This document shows, one piece after another, positions 34,804 through 43,791 of a stretch of 64,000 nt of DNA. The position numbers and the translations under genes are program-made. This stretch comes from Elstera cyanobacteriorum. Lineage in GTDB: Bacteria; Pseudomonadota; Alphaproteobacteria; Elsterales; Elsteraceae. Each line of letters starts with the position of its first letter. Within the stretch, counting starts at the first letter, position 1. The notes under the pieces are model-generated. The model did no database searches. It worked only from the letters and a program-made list of their open reading frames with translations, and was not told the DNA's origin. The stretch lies in NCBI RefSeq assembly GCF_002251735.1, contig NZ_NOXS01000034.1:248376-312375 (forward strand), in the 5' to 3' direction.

Positions 34804-36138
34804 ATGCATGCGCCGCGTCCGCTCACGTCCCGCAAAGCCGGGGCTTTGTCCGGGACTATCCGGGTTCCCGGCGATAAGTCGATTTCGCACCGGGCGCTGA
34901 TGTTTGGCGGCCTTGCCCTGGGGGAAACGCGGATTACCGGGCTGCTGGAGGGCGAAGACGTGTTGGCGACCGCCGCCGCCATGCGGGCGATGGGCGCGAC
35001 GGTCACGCGCGATGGCGATGGGCAGTGGCGGGTCACCGGCGTTGGCGTTGGCGGCCTGTCGGAGCCGGACGCGCCGCTTGATCTCGGCAATGCCGGAACG
35101 GCGACGCGCTTGCTGATGGGGCTGATCGCTGCCCATCCGTTTACCGCCTTCATGACCGGCGACGCCTCGCTGCGCTCCCGCCCGATGGCGCGGGTGACCG
35201 TGCCGCTGGAACAGATGGGCGCACGGTTTGTCACCCGCAGCAAGGGCCGCCTGCCGCTGGCCGTCATCGGCACGGCGACCCCGACGCCGATCAGCTATAC
35301 GCTGCCCGTGGCCTCCGCCCAGGTGAAATCGGCGGTCCTGCTGGCGGGTCTCAATACCCCCGGCGAAACCAGCGTGATCGAGCCGGAGCCAACGCGCGAC
35401 CATACGGAAAATATGCTGCGCCACTTCGGCGCGACGGTGCGGGTGGACGAAACGCCGGAAGGCCGTAAGGCAACCCTGGTCGGCCAGCCGGTACTGAAGG
35501 CCGCCGATGTGGTGGTGCCGGGCGACCCGTCGTCCGCCGCATTTCCGGTGGTCGCAGGCTGCATCGTACCGGGGTCGGACATTATCGTCGCGGGCGTCGG
35601 GCTCAATCCGCTGCGCGCCGGGGTCTTTGCCTCGCTGCGCGATATGGGCGCGTCGATTGACGAAGTGAACCCGCGCGTTGAGGGCGGGGAGCCGGTGGCC
35701 GACTTGCGTGTGCGCTATGCCCCGTTGCACGGGGCGGAGATTCCGGCCCATCGCGCGCCCAGCATGATCGACGAATATCTGGTGCTGGCGATGGCGGCGG
35801 CCTGCGCTTCGGGCCGCACCATCCTGCGCGGTCTGTCGGAACTGCGGGTGAAGGAAAGTGACCGTCTGGCCGCGATTGCCGAGGGGCTGACGGCCTGCGG
35901 CGCCATCGTGACGGTGGCGGGCGACGATTGCATCATCGACGGCACGGGCACCCCGCCGAAGGGCGGCGTGACGATTGGCGCGAAACTCGATCACCGTATC
36001 GCCATGTCCTATCTCATCCTCGGTGCCGTGACCGAACAGCCGATCCGCATCGACGATGCGGCGCCGGTTGATACCTCCTTCCCTGGGTTTGCCGATCTGA
36101 TGAACAGCCTCGGCCTGAAGATCGCGGCGGAGGCGTAA
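34804..36138 (+). CDS. aroA: 3-phosphoshikimate 1-carboxyvinyltransferase (EPSP synthase)
   Basis: A 444-aa enzyme of the shikimate pathway that joins PEP to shikimate-3-phosphate. The N-terminus RPLTSRKAGALSGTIRVPGD and KSISHRALM are family hallmarks, and the RVKESDRLAAIAEGL loop is near residue 345. ATG 34804 is chosen because it matches known N-termini and GAAGGGG lies upstream; an ATG at 34738 is in frame but adds an unsupported extension. cmk starts 2 bp after the stop. The residue Gly at the conserved GNAGTA motif is present, so class I versus class II herbicide sensitivity was not judged. Confidence 0.95.
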   Translation: MHAPRPLTSRKAGALSGTIRVPGDKSISHRALMFGGLALGETRITGLLEGEDVLATAAAMRAMGATVTRDGDGQWRVTGVGVGGLSEPDAPLDLGNAGTATRLLMGLIAAHPFTAFMTGDASLRSRPMARVTVPLEQMGARFVTRSKGRLPLAVIGTATPTPISYTLPVASAQVKSAVLLAGLNTPGETSVIEPEPTRDHTENMLRHFGATVRVDETPEGRKATLVGQPVLKAADVVVPGDPSSAAFPVVAGCIVPGSDIIVAGVGLNPLRAGVFASLRDMGASIDEVNPRVEGGEPVADLRVRYAPLHGAEIPAHRAPSMIDEYLVLAMAAACASGRTILRGLSELRVKESDRLAAIAEGLTACGAIVTVAGDDCIIDGTGTPPKGGVTIGAKLDHRIAMSYLILGAVTEQPIRIDDAAPVDTSFPGFADLMNSLGLKIAAEA

Positions 36139-36139
36139 G

Positions 36140-36757
36140 ATGCCGGTGATTGCCGTTGACGGTCCCGCCGCGTCGGGCAAGGGCACGATCGCCAAACGCC
36201 TCGCCGCGCACTTCGGTTATCCGCATCTCGATACCGGCCTGCTTTACCGCGCTGTGGGGTGGGTGGTGCGCGACCGGCTGGACGATCCGCGCGCGGCGAT
36301 TGCGGCGGCGGAAGCCTTCGATATCGCCATGACCTGCGGCGATGAGCTGCGGACGGAAGAAGCGGGGCGTGCCGCCTCCAAAATCTCCGCCATCCCAGAG
36401 GTTCGGGCGGCGCTGCTGGCTTTTCAGCGTAGCTTTGCCGCCCAGGCGCCGGGGGCAGTGTTGGATGGGCGCGACATTGGCACGGTGATCTGCCCGCAGG
36501 CCGAGGTGAAACTCTTTGTAACGGCCTCCGTCGAAGTTCGGGCCGGGCGGCGGCACAAAGAGTTGCAGGCGCGCGGGAATCCTTCTATATACGCCGACAT
36601 CCTGGCTGATCTTATCGACCGGGACCGCCGCGATAGCGAGCGCGCCACAGCGCCTTTGAAGGCTGCTGAGGATGCGTTCCCCCTGGAAACGTCCCAAATG
36701 GATGCCGACCAGGCCTTCGCAGCGGCCCTAGCCTATGCGGCGCCCAGGATAAGTTAA
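36140..36757 (+). CDS. cmk: Cytidylate kinase
   Basis: A 205-aa nucleoside monophosphate kinase that phosphorylates CMP and dCMP. The P-loop GPAASGKGT is at 8-16, followed by LDTGLLYRAVG and the DGRDIGTVICP region near 108 (substrate binding). The DRRDSERATAPL lid segment is present. The start is 1 bp after the aroA stop; the order aroA-cmk-rpsA is conserved in many proteobacteria. Confidence 0.95.
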   Translation: MPVIAVDGPAASGKGTIAKRLAAHFGYPHLDTGLLYRAVGWVVRDRLDDPRAAIAAAEAFDIAMTCGDELRTEEAGRAASKISAIPEVRAALLAFQRSFAAQAPGAVLDGRDIGTVICPQAEVKLFVTASVEVRAGRRHKELQARGNPSIYADILADLIDRDRRDSERATAPLKAAEDAFPLETSQMDADQAFAAALAYAAPRIS

Positions 36758-36900
36758 CCGCCCTTTGCGGCCGGGGTTTCGAAGGAAACGCCGGAGGCAA
36801 GGGGTTTTCGTCACTTTCCAACCCCGCACCGCCGTTTTCGTCCAACGGTGGGGCTGTCCGGCAATCGGGCCGGGCCAGGGATAACAGGACCGGAGCATGT

Positions 36901-38592
36901 ATGAGCACGAGTGAAAGCTTTGCCGCGCTTCTCGAAGAATCGCTGGGCACGGGTGAAAACCTGGAAGGCACCGTCGTTAAGGGCACGATCATTGCCATCG
37001 AAAACGACTTTGTCCTGATTGATGTTGGTCTGAAGTCGGAAGGCCGTGTGCCGCTGCGCGAATTTGCAGCGCCGGGCCAGCCGAGCGAACTGAAGGCCGG
37101 CGATACGGTGGAAGTGTACCTTGAGCGTATGGAAGACAAGAATGGCGAAGCCAGCTTGTCGCGCGAAAAGGCCCGCCGCGAAGAAGCGTGGAACGTGCTG
37201 GAGCGCGCTTTCACCGAACAGCAGCGTGTTACCGGGATCATTTTCGGTCGCGTCAAGGGCGGTTTCACCGTCGATCTGTCGGGCGCCGTGGCGTTCCTGC
37301 CGGGCAGCCAGGTGGATATCCGCCCGGTCCGCGATATTACCCCGCTGATGGGTTCTCCGCAGCCCTTCCAGATCCTCAAGATGGATCGCCGCCGCGGCAA
37401 TATCGTCGTGTCGCGCCGCGCCGTTCTGGAAGAATCGCGCGCCGAAGCCCGGTCGGAACTGGTTGCCTCGCTGAAGGAAGGCCAGATCCTGCAGGGCGTC
37501 GTGAAGAACATCACCGATTACGGTGCGTTCGTTGATCTCGGCGGCGTCGATGGTCTGCTGCACGTCACCGATATCGCGTGGCGCCGCATCAATCATCCGT
37601 CCGAAGCCCTCACCATCGGCCAGCAGGTCAATGTGCAGGTCATCCGCTTCAACCCGGATACCCAGCGCATCAGCCTCGGCATGAAGCAGCTTGAAGCCGA
37701 TCCGTGGGAAGGCGTTGCCGCCAAGTACCCGGTTGGTGCCAAGTTCAATGGCCGCGTGACCAACATCACCGATTACGGCGCGTTCGTGGAACTGGAACCG
37801 GGCATCGAAGGCCTGGTCCACGTCTCCGAAATGAGCTGGACCAAGAAGAACGTTCATCCGGGCAAGATCGTTTCGACCAGCCAGGAAGTCGAAGTGATGG
37901 TCCTGGACGTCGATCCGGTGAAGCGTCGCATCAGCCTTGGCCTGAAGCAGTGTATGGACAATCCGTGGGATACGTTCGTCACGAAGTTCCCGGCCAATAC
38001 GGAACTGGAAGGCGAAGTCAAGAACATCACCGAATTCGGTCTGTTCGTTGGCCTGCCGGGCGACATCGACGGCATGGTTCACCTATCGGATATCGATTGG
38101 GAACGTCCGGGCGAAGAAGCCATCCAGGACTTCAAGAAGGGCGATCAAGTGCGCGTCCGCGTTCTTGACGTCGACGTGGAAAAGGAACGCATCAGCCTGG
38201 GCATTAAGCAGCTCACCGCTGATCCGTTCGAAGCTTCCATCGGCACCGTCCGTAAGGGCGAAGTCGTGACCTGCACCATCACCCAGGTTCAGGAAAACGG
38301 CATCGAAGTCGAAGTCGCCGAAGGCGTCATCGGGTTCATCCGTAAGGCCGAACTGGCCCGCGACCGCAACGACCAGCGCACCGAACGCTTCGCCGTCGGC
38401 GATAAGATCGATGCGAAGGTCACGCAGATCGACAAGGGCTCGCGCCGCGTGTCGCTGTCGGTCAAGGCCCGCGAAATGGAAGAAGAAAAGGCCGCGATGG
38501 CCGAATACGGCTCGTCCGACTCGGGCGCGTCGCTCGGCGACATCCTGGGCGCTGCCATGCGTCAGGCCCGTCAGAAGGAAGACGCGAAGTAA
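36901..38592 (+). CDS. rpsA: 30S ribosomal protein S1
   Basis: A 563-aa RNA-binding ribosomal protein with six S1 (OB-fold) repeats; repeats such as KNITDYGAFVDLGGVDGLLHVTDI, then NITDYGAFVELEPGIEGLVHVSEM and NITEFGLFVGLPGDIDGMVHLSDI can be read. It brings mRNA to the 30S subunit. The 143-bp gap after cmk is likely to hold its own promoter. Codon use is strongly biased (for example frequent AAG, GAA, ATC), as expected for a highly expressed gene. A terminator follows. Confidence 0.96.
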   Translation: MSTSESFAALLEESLGTGENLEGTVVKGTIIAIENDFVLIDVGLKSEGRVPLREFAAPGQPSELKAGDTVEVYLERMEDKNGEASLSREKARREEAWNVLERAFTEQQRVTGIIFGRVKGGFTVDLSGAVAFLPGSQVDIRPVRDITPLMGSPQPFQILKMDRRRGNIVVSRRAVLEESRAEARSELVASLKEGQILQGVVKNITDYGAFVDLGGVDGLLHVTDIAWRRINHPSEALTIGQQVNVQVIRFNPDTQRISLGMKQLEADPWEGVAAKYPVGAKFNGRVTNITDYGAFVELEPGIEGLVHVSEMSWTKKNVHPGKIVSTSQEVEVMVLDVDPVKRRISLGLKQCMDNPWDTFVTKFPANTELEGEVKNITEFGLFVGLPGDIDGMVHLSDIDWERPGEEAIQDFKKGDQVRVRVLDVDVEKERISLGIKQLTADPFEASIGTVRKGEVVTCTITQVQENGIEVEVAEGVIGFIRKAELARDRNDQRTERFAVGDKIDAKVTQIDKGSRRVSLSVKAREMEEEKAAMAEYGSSDSGASLGDILGAAMRQARQKEDAK

Positions 38593-38623
38593 GCCTTACG
38601 GCCCTTCGTTCCAACTGAATGCG

Positions 38624-38662
38624 ACCGCCGCCGGGGGAAACCTCGGCGGCGGTTCGTTTTTT
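38624..38662 (+). terminator. Rho-independent terminator after rpsA
   Basis: A stem of CCGCCGCCG pairing with CGGCGGCGG, around GGGGAAACCT, followed by TTCGTTTTTT. It ends the rpsA transcript and isolates the AT-rich orphan gene downstream. Confidence 0.88.
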
Positions 38663-38791
38663 GTGGCACGTGGGAGATTATTGATATGTCATTTTGGTGT
38701 TATTGTTTTTATTTTTCTATTGAAGACAGTTAAATTTTCTATTTAAGGTATCATTTGTCAAAATGTCTGAAATAAATACCTTGAGGGTGAG

Positions 38792-39220
38792 ATGGTCGGG
38801 AAAAAAAACTTCATCGAGATCGCTGGAAAAATTGCCGACAATATCTTGGTTCCAGGATATGTCACAGCTGTTGTTAATGCGTTTTCTGACGCCCAGGATG
38901 AAATTAAGGCGGCAGAATTAAAGGGGATGGTTGAGTTAGAGATGGAGGCTCAAAAACAAAAAATCATAATGGAGTTTCAAGCTCATCAGGCACGAGTTTC
39001 TCAAGAGGTAGCGATAGCAGAGAGAATTGCTACTTCTCATGAAGTCGAAATTACAGAGTATTATGACGCTCATGGAAAGGGAAGTGCGGGTTTAGGTATT
39101 CAAGATTCTAATATATCTATTGGGGTAGGAGGTGAGGGGCGCAGGGTAACGCATAGGGTAATAAGGTTTTCTGGCTCTAATAAATTCTCTGATACAGATT
39201 CTGAACAGATCGCTTCGTAA
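38792..39220 (+). CDS. AT-rich orphan gene, unrecognised coiled-coil protein
   Basis: A 142-aa protein of unknown family. GAGGGTGAG directly precedes the ATG, and the reading frame is closed by TAA at 39218. Residues about 40-85 (AELKGMVELEMEAQKQKIIM and on) form an amphipathic helix likely to be a coiled coil. After an acidic/aromatic EITEYYDAHGKGSAG comes a glycine-rich C-terminus with RRVTHRVIRF. No signal peptide or clear membrane helix. The gene and its 130-bp upstream region are visibly AT-rich and use codons (AAA, TTA, ATA, AGA) avoided by neighbours, so recent transfer is likely. It is flanked by the rpsA terminator and the convergent AlgJ-like gene. No function can be given. Confidence 0.7.
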   Translation: MVGKKNFIEIAGKIADNILVPGYVTAVVNAFSDAQDEIKAAELKGMVELEMEAQKQKIIMEFQAHQARVSQEVAIAERIATSHEVEITEYYDAHGKGSAGLGIQDSNISIGVGGEGRRVTHRVIRFSGSNKFSDTDSEQIAS

Positions 39221-39237
39221 TTTGTTAACCGCCGGGC

Positions 39238-40416
39238 CTATTCATTATTAAAAAGGCGGCGAGCCGCCCTAAGACTATTCGATTCCGCCACCATCCCCCC
39301 TTCGGAAAACAGGAGGAGAATGATGTCCGGGTTGAAGGCCTCCACGGCGATCTGCCGAAGGGTCGCCCGTTGCGCCGCGCTCAAGCGTTTCCCCTCGTTG
39401 AGGGAGATATGCCACAGGTCGCTGAAATATGGCGCCAACCCCGGGGCGATGCCAGTGCCAAAAGAATCGCTGAGCAACAGCAGCCGAGGCCGCCGCTCGG
39501 TATCCGCCTTCGGCGTTGCGGGCCAGAAGCGCGAGACCTGGATTAGACGCTCGGCGATCTCCGGGAACTCCGGGAAACACTCTGGGCGATCTCGGCAACT
39601 CAGCATTCCGGTCCCGGACCAATCCGGTTCAGCCTCGGTAATCGGGCGGCTGAGGCCCGGCATGAAGCTGGTCAGGTCGGAAAAACTGTTGAAGGGGCGC
39701 AGCGTCGGGTTGGTGCGACGGGCAAGGCCGAGATGGGTTTCGGCGATCAACCGGGCTATTGGCCAAGCGCCCGCCACGGTCCAATGAAAATTGGCAGCCG
39801 GGTAAGGGGTCGCCGCCCGGAATTCTGTCAGCGGGTACAGAATAGGCCGATCTTTCCCCAAGCGTGCCGCGGCTTTGGCGAGGATCTCGGGCATCGGCGG
39901 GTGGGATTGGGCGCAGTCGGCCTGCAGCCAATCGGGTAATTTTTCGGGGATCACCCGGCTTTTATCGGGGATCACCACCAGACGCACCTTTGGATTGGCC
40001 GTGTGAATTTCGGCGATGTAATCGACCATCTGCGCTATCCGCTCTGCCATCGGCGGATCGACGATATCCAGGCCGCAAATACCGCGTAGGCTGCGCCAGG
40101 ATTCCCCTTTGCCGAAATTCAGAAAAATCTGATCGTCCTTACCGCGCACTAAGTCGGCGCCAGGATATTCACCGAACAGCGCGTATTTTAGCCGGTTGTG
40201 CCAAACGGTCAGCAGACCGCGCAGACCGAAGTGATCGGTTAGCCAGGCCGATGTTTGGGCGGGGAAAGCGGTCAGCGTCGGCCAGTCTGTCGGCAGCGTC
40301 GGCGGGGCAGCGATTTTACGGTTTTCCGTCAGCGGCGGCGACAGGGGATCCCAGGCGGTCGTGGCGAGCGGTACGGTTAGCAGGGCGATCCACAGCAGGG
40401 GAAGCAAGCGCCGCAT
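39238..40416 (-). CDS. AlgJ/AlgX-like SGNH-fold polysaccharide O-acetylation protein
   Basis: A 392-aa exported protein with an N-terminal signal or anchor (LLPLLWIALLTVPLATTAW). SGNH-type blocks are visible: LVVIPDKSRVIP, FHWTVAGAWPIARL (catalytic His region) and LLLLSDSFGTG (the Ser loop). In alginate loci AlgJ and AlgX carry out periplasmic acetyl transfer. It follows the AlgI-like gene after 3 bp, on the minus strand. No alginate synthesis genes are in the window, so the acetylated polymer is unknown. Confidence 0.82.
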   Translation of the reverse strand: MRRLLPLLWIALLTVPLATTAWDPLSPPLTENRKIAAPPTLPTDWPTLTAFPAQTSAWLTDHFGLRGLLTVWHNRLKYALFGEYPGADLVRGKDDQIFLNFGKGESWRSLRGICGLDIVDPPMAERIAQMVDYIAEIHTANPKVRLVVIPDKSRVIPEKLPDWLQADCAQSHPPMPEILAKAAARLGKDRPILYPLTEFRAATPYPAANFHWTVAGAWPIARLIAETHLGLARRTNPTLRPFNSFSDLTSFMPGLSRPITEAEPDWSGTGMLSCRDRPECFPEFPEIAERLIQVSRFWPATPKADTERRPRLLLLSDSFGTGIAPGLAPYFSDLWHISLNEGKRLSAAQRATLRQIAVEAFNPDIILLLFSEGGMVAESNSLRAARRLFNNE

Positions 40417-40419
40417 GGC

Positions 40420-41793
40420 TTAGAACCTGAAATAAAGGAACGGGCTATAGCTGCCCTGGGCCAAGATCATACCGATCCAACCGAGGGCAGTGACGCCCAG
40501 GATAAACCGGCCCCACGGCCAGCGCGGCGCGGCGAAAGACGTGTGGGGGCGCAGCCGGGCGATGGGCAGGAGTGACAGCCCGGCAACTCCGATAGCGGCC
40601 AGCGTGCTCGCCGACAGAAAGCGCTCGGCGCTGGTGATAAACTCCGGCTGTGCGGCGCCCAGCATCGCGGTATAGACGCGCATCGCTTCGGCCAGATCGC
40701 CGACGCGGATCAGCACCAGACCGATGATCGTCACGAGCAGTGTATACATCTGCCCGAGGGGACGGGGTAAACTGGTCAGGCGCGGGACCAGCCGTTCAAC
40801 GATCAGGAAAGCGCCATTATAGGCGCCCCATAGGATAAAGTTCCACCCGGCGCCATGCCATAGGCCGCACAGCAGAAAGACGATGGCAAGGTTCAGGATC
40901 GTGCGGGTCTTGCCCGTCCGGCTGCCCCCTAGCGGCAGATAGAGGTAATCGCGAAACCAGCGCGACAGGCTGATATGCCAGCGGCGCCAAAAATCGGTGA
41001 CAGAGGTCGCGCGCAGCGGATAGTTGAAGTTACGCGGAAAGCGAAACCCCAGCATCAACGCCAGCCCCATCGCCATATGGGAATAGCCAGAGAAATCCAA
41101 ATAAAGCTGAAGCGTGTAAAGAGAGGCGGCGATCCACGCCAGCTTCGTGCTCAACCAAGTCGGGTCGAGCCCATAGATCGCATCGACCGGCTTTGCCAGC
41201 GTATCGGCCAGCACCAGTTTTTGCAAAAGCCCGATCAGCAGCAGTTCCGCCCCGACCCGGAACCGCCCCAGCGTCAACCAGCGCCGGGCAATCTGGCGGT
41301 GTAGGCTGTGAAAGCGCACGATGGGACCGGCGATCAACTGCGGGAACAGCAGGATATAAAGGGCGAGATCGCTGAAACGCCGGGCGGGCGGGGCGGCGCC
41401 CCGATAGACATCGATCAGATACGACAGGGCGTGAAAGGTAAAAAATGAAATCCCCAGCGGCAGCGACGGCGCGCTATCGGCCGCCAGCGGCGCGGAGGGC
41501 ACTAATCCGGCCAGGGTCGCGAGAATAAAGCCGCCGTATTTGAAAGTGCTCAGCAGCAGAAGCTGCCCCGTCACCCCAGCGGCCAGCCAGCGCCGGTTTC
41601 CCGCCACGCGCAGGCCGACCCCATAGGTAAAACCCATCGACAGCCCAAGCACCCAGAGGTTCGCGAGATCGCCCCAGGCATAAAAGAGAATACTGCCCGC
41701 CAGCAGCACGGCATTACGCGCCGGGATCAGCACGTAGAGCGCCAGAAAGATCGGCAAAAAATAAAATAGAAAAGGGACCGACGGGAACAGCAT
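40420..41793 (-). CDS. MBOAT-family O-acyltransferase, AlgI-like
   Basis: A 457-aa multi-spanning membrane protein that passes acetyl groups across the inner membrane to a periplasmic partner. The MBOAT signature LCGLWHGAGWNFILWG carries the catalytic histidine, and the earlier conserved region FWRRWHISLSRWFRDYLYLP is present. About 10-12 hydrophobic segments can be seen. The start ATG 41793 opens LFPSVPFLFYFLPIF, the usual AlgI N-terminus; a longer in-frame ATG at 41868 overlaps the tyrS leader. It forms an operon with the AlgJ-like gene. Confidence 0.9.
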   Translation of the reverse strand: MLFPSVPFLFYFLPIFLALYVLIPARNAVLLAGSILFYAWGDLANLWVLGLSMGFTYGVGLRVAGNRRWLAAGVTGQLLLLSTFKYGGFILATLAGLVPSAPLAADSAPSLPLGISFFTFHALSYLIDVYRGAAPPARRFSDLALYILLFPQLIAGPIVRFHSLHRQIARRWLTLGRFRVGAELLLIGLLQKLVLADTLAKPVDAIYGLDPTWLSTKLAWIAASLYTLQLYLDFSGYSHMAMGLALMLGFRFPRNFNYPLRATSVTDFWRRWHISLSRWFRDYLYLPLGGSRTGKTRTILNLAIVFLLCGLWHGAGWNFILWGAYNGAFLIVERLVPRLTSLPRPLGQMYTLLVTIIGLVLIRVGDLAEAMRVYTAMLGAAQPEFITSAERFLSASTLAAIGVAGLSLLPIARLRPHTSFAAPRWPWGRFILGVTALGWIGMILAQGSYSPFLYFRF

Positions 41794-41916
41794 GAGCTTT
41801 TGTAGCCTGCCCGCTGGGGAAAGGGGAAGCAGGCAGAACCCGGCAATCTGCCTTGCGCCCCGCGCCAAACCCGCCTATCCCTCATGCCTGAGGTTCTTTA
41901 CGCAGGATGCAAGAGA

Positions 41917-43185
41917 ATGAGCGTGTTAGAGGTTTTGGAAGCGCGGGGCTTGGTCCATCAGAAGACGGCGGAAGATCTGGGCGCGGTGCTCGCGGCTGGT
42001 CCGATCACCTTCTATAATGGCTACGACCCCACGGCGACCTCGCTGCACGTCGGGCACCTGCTGCCGCTAACGCTGATGAAGCATATGCAGCGCGCGGGCC
42101 ATAAGGTTATTGCGCTCATCGGCGGTGGCACGGGGTTGATTGGCGACCCGTCCGGTAAATCGACCGAACGCAATCTGCTGACGGCGGAAACCGTGGCGGA
42201 GAATGGCAAGCTGATCCATGCACAGGTGACGCGGATTTTGCAGGCCGACCAAAACCCGCCGATCTATGCCAATAACCTCGATTGGCTGGGCGGGGTGAAG
42301 CTGCTCGATTTCCTGCGCGATATCGGCAAGCATTTCTCGGTCAACGCCATGATCCAGCGCGATTCGGTCAAGTCGCGCTTCGAGCGCGACGGCGAGGGGA
42401 TTTCCTTTACCGAATTCACCTACTCGCTGCTGCAAGCCTATGACTTCCTGGAATTGCATAAACGCTATGGCTGCACGATGCAGACCGGCGGGTCGGACCA
42501 ATGGGGCAATATCGTCTCTGGTACCGATCTGATCCGCCGCGTCACCGGCAATCGGGCGTTCGGGCTGACCGTGCCACTGCTGACCAATTCGGACGGCAAG
42601 AAGTTTGGTAAGTCGGAAAAAGGCGCGATCTTCCTCGATCCGGCGCTGACCAGCCCCTATGCCTTCTATCAATTCTGGCTGAATGCGGCGGACGCCGACG
42701 TGCAGCGCCTGCTGCGGCTATTCACCGATATTCCGTTGGACGAAATCGCCGCGCTCGACGTCAATTCAGGTGCTCGCCCGGCGCAAAAGCTGCTGGCGGA
42801 AACCCTGACGCGCGATATCCACGGGGCGGACGCGCTGGACGGGGCGAAGAAAGCGTCGGAAGCGCTCTTCTCCGGCGCGATCCAAGGGCTGCCGGTGGCG
42901 ACCCTGCTGGAAATCTTTGCCGATGTTCCTGCCGTCAGCCTGCCGCGCGAAAAGCTCGCCGAGGGCGTGGCATTGACGGATCTTCTGACTGAAACCGGCC
43001 TCACGGCCTCGAAGGGCGATGCCCGCCGCCAGCTTCAACAAGGGGCTGTGCGCCTGAACGGCGGCGAGCCTGTTTCCGGCGAACCCGTACTAACCGCCAA
43101 TGATTTCATCGATGGTCAAGTTCTGGTGTTGCGTAAGGGGAAGAAGAGCTACGGGTTGGTGAGGGTCGCCGCGTCAAAAGAATAA
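41917..43185 (+). CDS. tyrS: Tyrosyl-tRNA synthetase
   Basis: A 422-aa class I synthetase from ATG 41917 (AGGA upstream); an in-frame ATG at 41884 adds 11 residues. HIGH appears as HVGH, and KMSKS as KFGKS (bacterial TyrRS form). The tyrosine and ATP contact region YNGYDPTATSLHVGHL and the QTGGSDQWGNI motif are present. The last 65 residues form an S4 RNA-binding domain (DLLTETGLTASKGDARRQL). Confidence 0.96.
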   Translation: MSVLEVLEARGLVHQKTAEDLGAVLAAGPITFYNGYDPTATSLHVGHLLPLTLMKHMQRAGHKVIALIGGGTGLIGDPSGKSTERNLLTAETVAENGKLIHAQVTRILQADQNPPIYANNLDWLGGVKLLDFLRDIGKHFSVNAMIQRDSVKSRFERDGEGISFTEFTYSLLQAYDFLELHKRYGCTMQTGGSDQWGNIVSGTDLIRRVTGNRAFGLTVPLLTNSDGKKFGKSEKGAIFLDPALTSPYAFYQFWLNAADADVQRLLRLFTDIPLDEIAALDVNSGARPAQKLLAETLTRDIHGADALDGAKKASEALFSGAIQGLPVATLLEIFADVPAVSLPREKLAEGVALTDLLTETGLTASKGDARRQLQQGAVRLNGGEPVSGEPVLTANDFIDGQVLVLRKGKKSYGLVRVAASKE

Positions 43186-43252
43186 AATGCGAGAAATTCG
43201 CCCGCCACGAGCGTATCGTCGATGAGGTTATTCTCTTTTGGCGGGTGTCCTT

Positions 43253-43780
43253 ATGAAGCTAACGGTAACTTTCGCCCTTATTGGCGGCGCTCTGGTCTTC
43301 TCAGTCGGGGTTCCGGGGGCGGCGAAAGCCACGTGCCCGCTCCCGGCTTGGAGCAGCACGACCCCATCGTTGAACCAGACGCATGTTTTCTGCGGAGAAA
43401 TCTCGAGCAAGGGCGATGTGAAAGGGTACCACTCGGAAGTGATCGTGCCGCCGAAGGCCGGGAATACGGTTGTGTCTGTCGTCGGGCAGAAATCTGTAAA
43501 CGGGGATATTTTTGCGGGCTATCCGAAATTCTCCAACGGCAAGAGTAAATATTCCACCTTCTTCCCGAAGTCCTGCACCCAGGCGCAGATTATCGCATCG
43601 GCATTATACGTCGCTTCGACCGGCTCGCCCGCCCATGATTGGGGGGTGGTCGGCCTCTCCGCACCGGCCACAGGCGGTTCGACCTATTGCCTGAACCAAG
43701 GCGCCGCTTTCCCCATGAAGGTTGACCCGAAGAAGGATAAGGCGGGTCAGTTGATCCTCAATACCGCCTTCCCGCTGTAA
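43253..43780 (+). CDS. Secreted EndoU-type nuclease
   Basis: A 175-aa protein with a Sec signal peptide (LTVTFALIGGALVFSVGV, likely cleaved at about residue 25). It shows the bacterial EndoU pattern: H44 and H60 in HVFCGEISSKGDVKGYH, followed by KYSTFFPKSCTQAQII, the STFFP block conserved in bacterial EndoU toxins. EndoU enzymes cut RNA with two histidines and a lysine. Four cysteines (C28, C47, C108, C146) suggest disulfides outside the cytoplasm. There is no large delivery domain, so it is a free-standing secreted form. A small acidic gene follows at 11 bp. Confidence 0.8.
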   Translation: MKLTVTFALIGGALVFSVGVPGAAKATCPLPAWSSTTPSLNQTHVFCGEISSKGDVKGYHSEVIVPPKAGNTVVSVVGQKSVNGDIFAGYPKFSNGKSKYSTFFPKSCTQAQIIASALYVASTGSPAHDWGVVGLSAPATGGSTYCLNQGAAFPMKVDPKKDKAGQLILNTAFPL

Positions 43781-43791
43781 GGAGCGTTCGG

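Noticed and set aside
34618-36195. A long minus-strand open frame upstream of the FYDLN-acid gene, covering aroA
   Set aside because: It is antisense to aroA, which has unmistakable family motifs. Only the last 122 codons (34249-34617) are real coding sequence.
36811-38082. 423-codon minus-strand open frame over rpsA
   Set aside because: It runs antisense to the S1 repeats and has no recognisable motif; a GC-rich shadow.
37500-38200. Repeated segments inside rpsA as DNA repeats
   Set aside because: They are the natural S1-domain repeats of the protein (NITDYGAFVxL).
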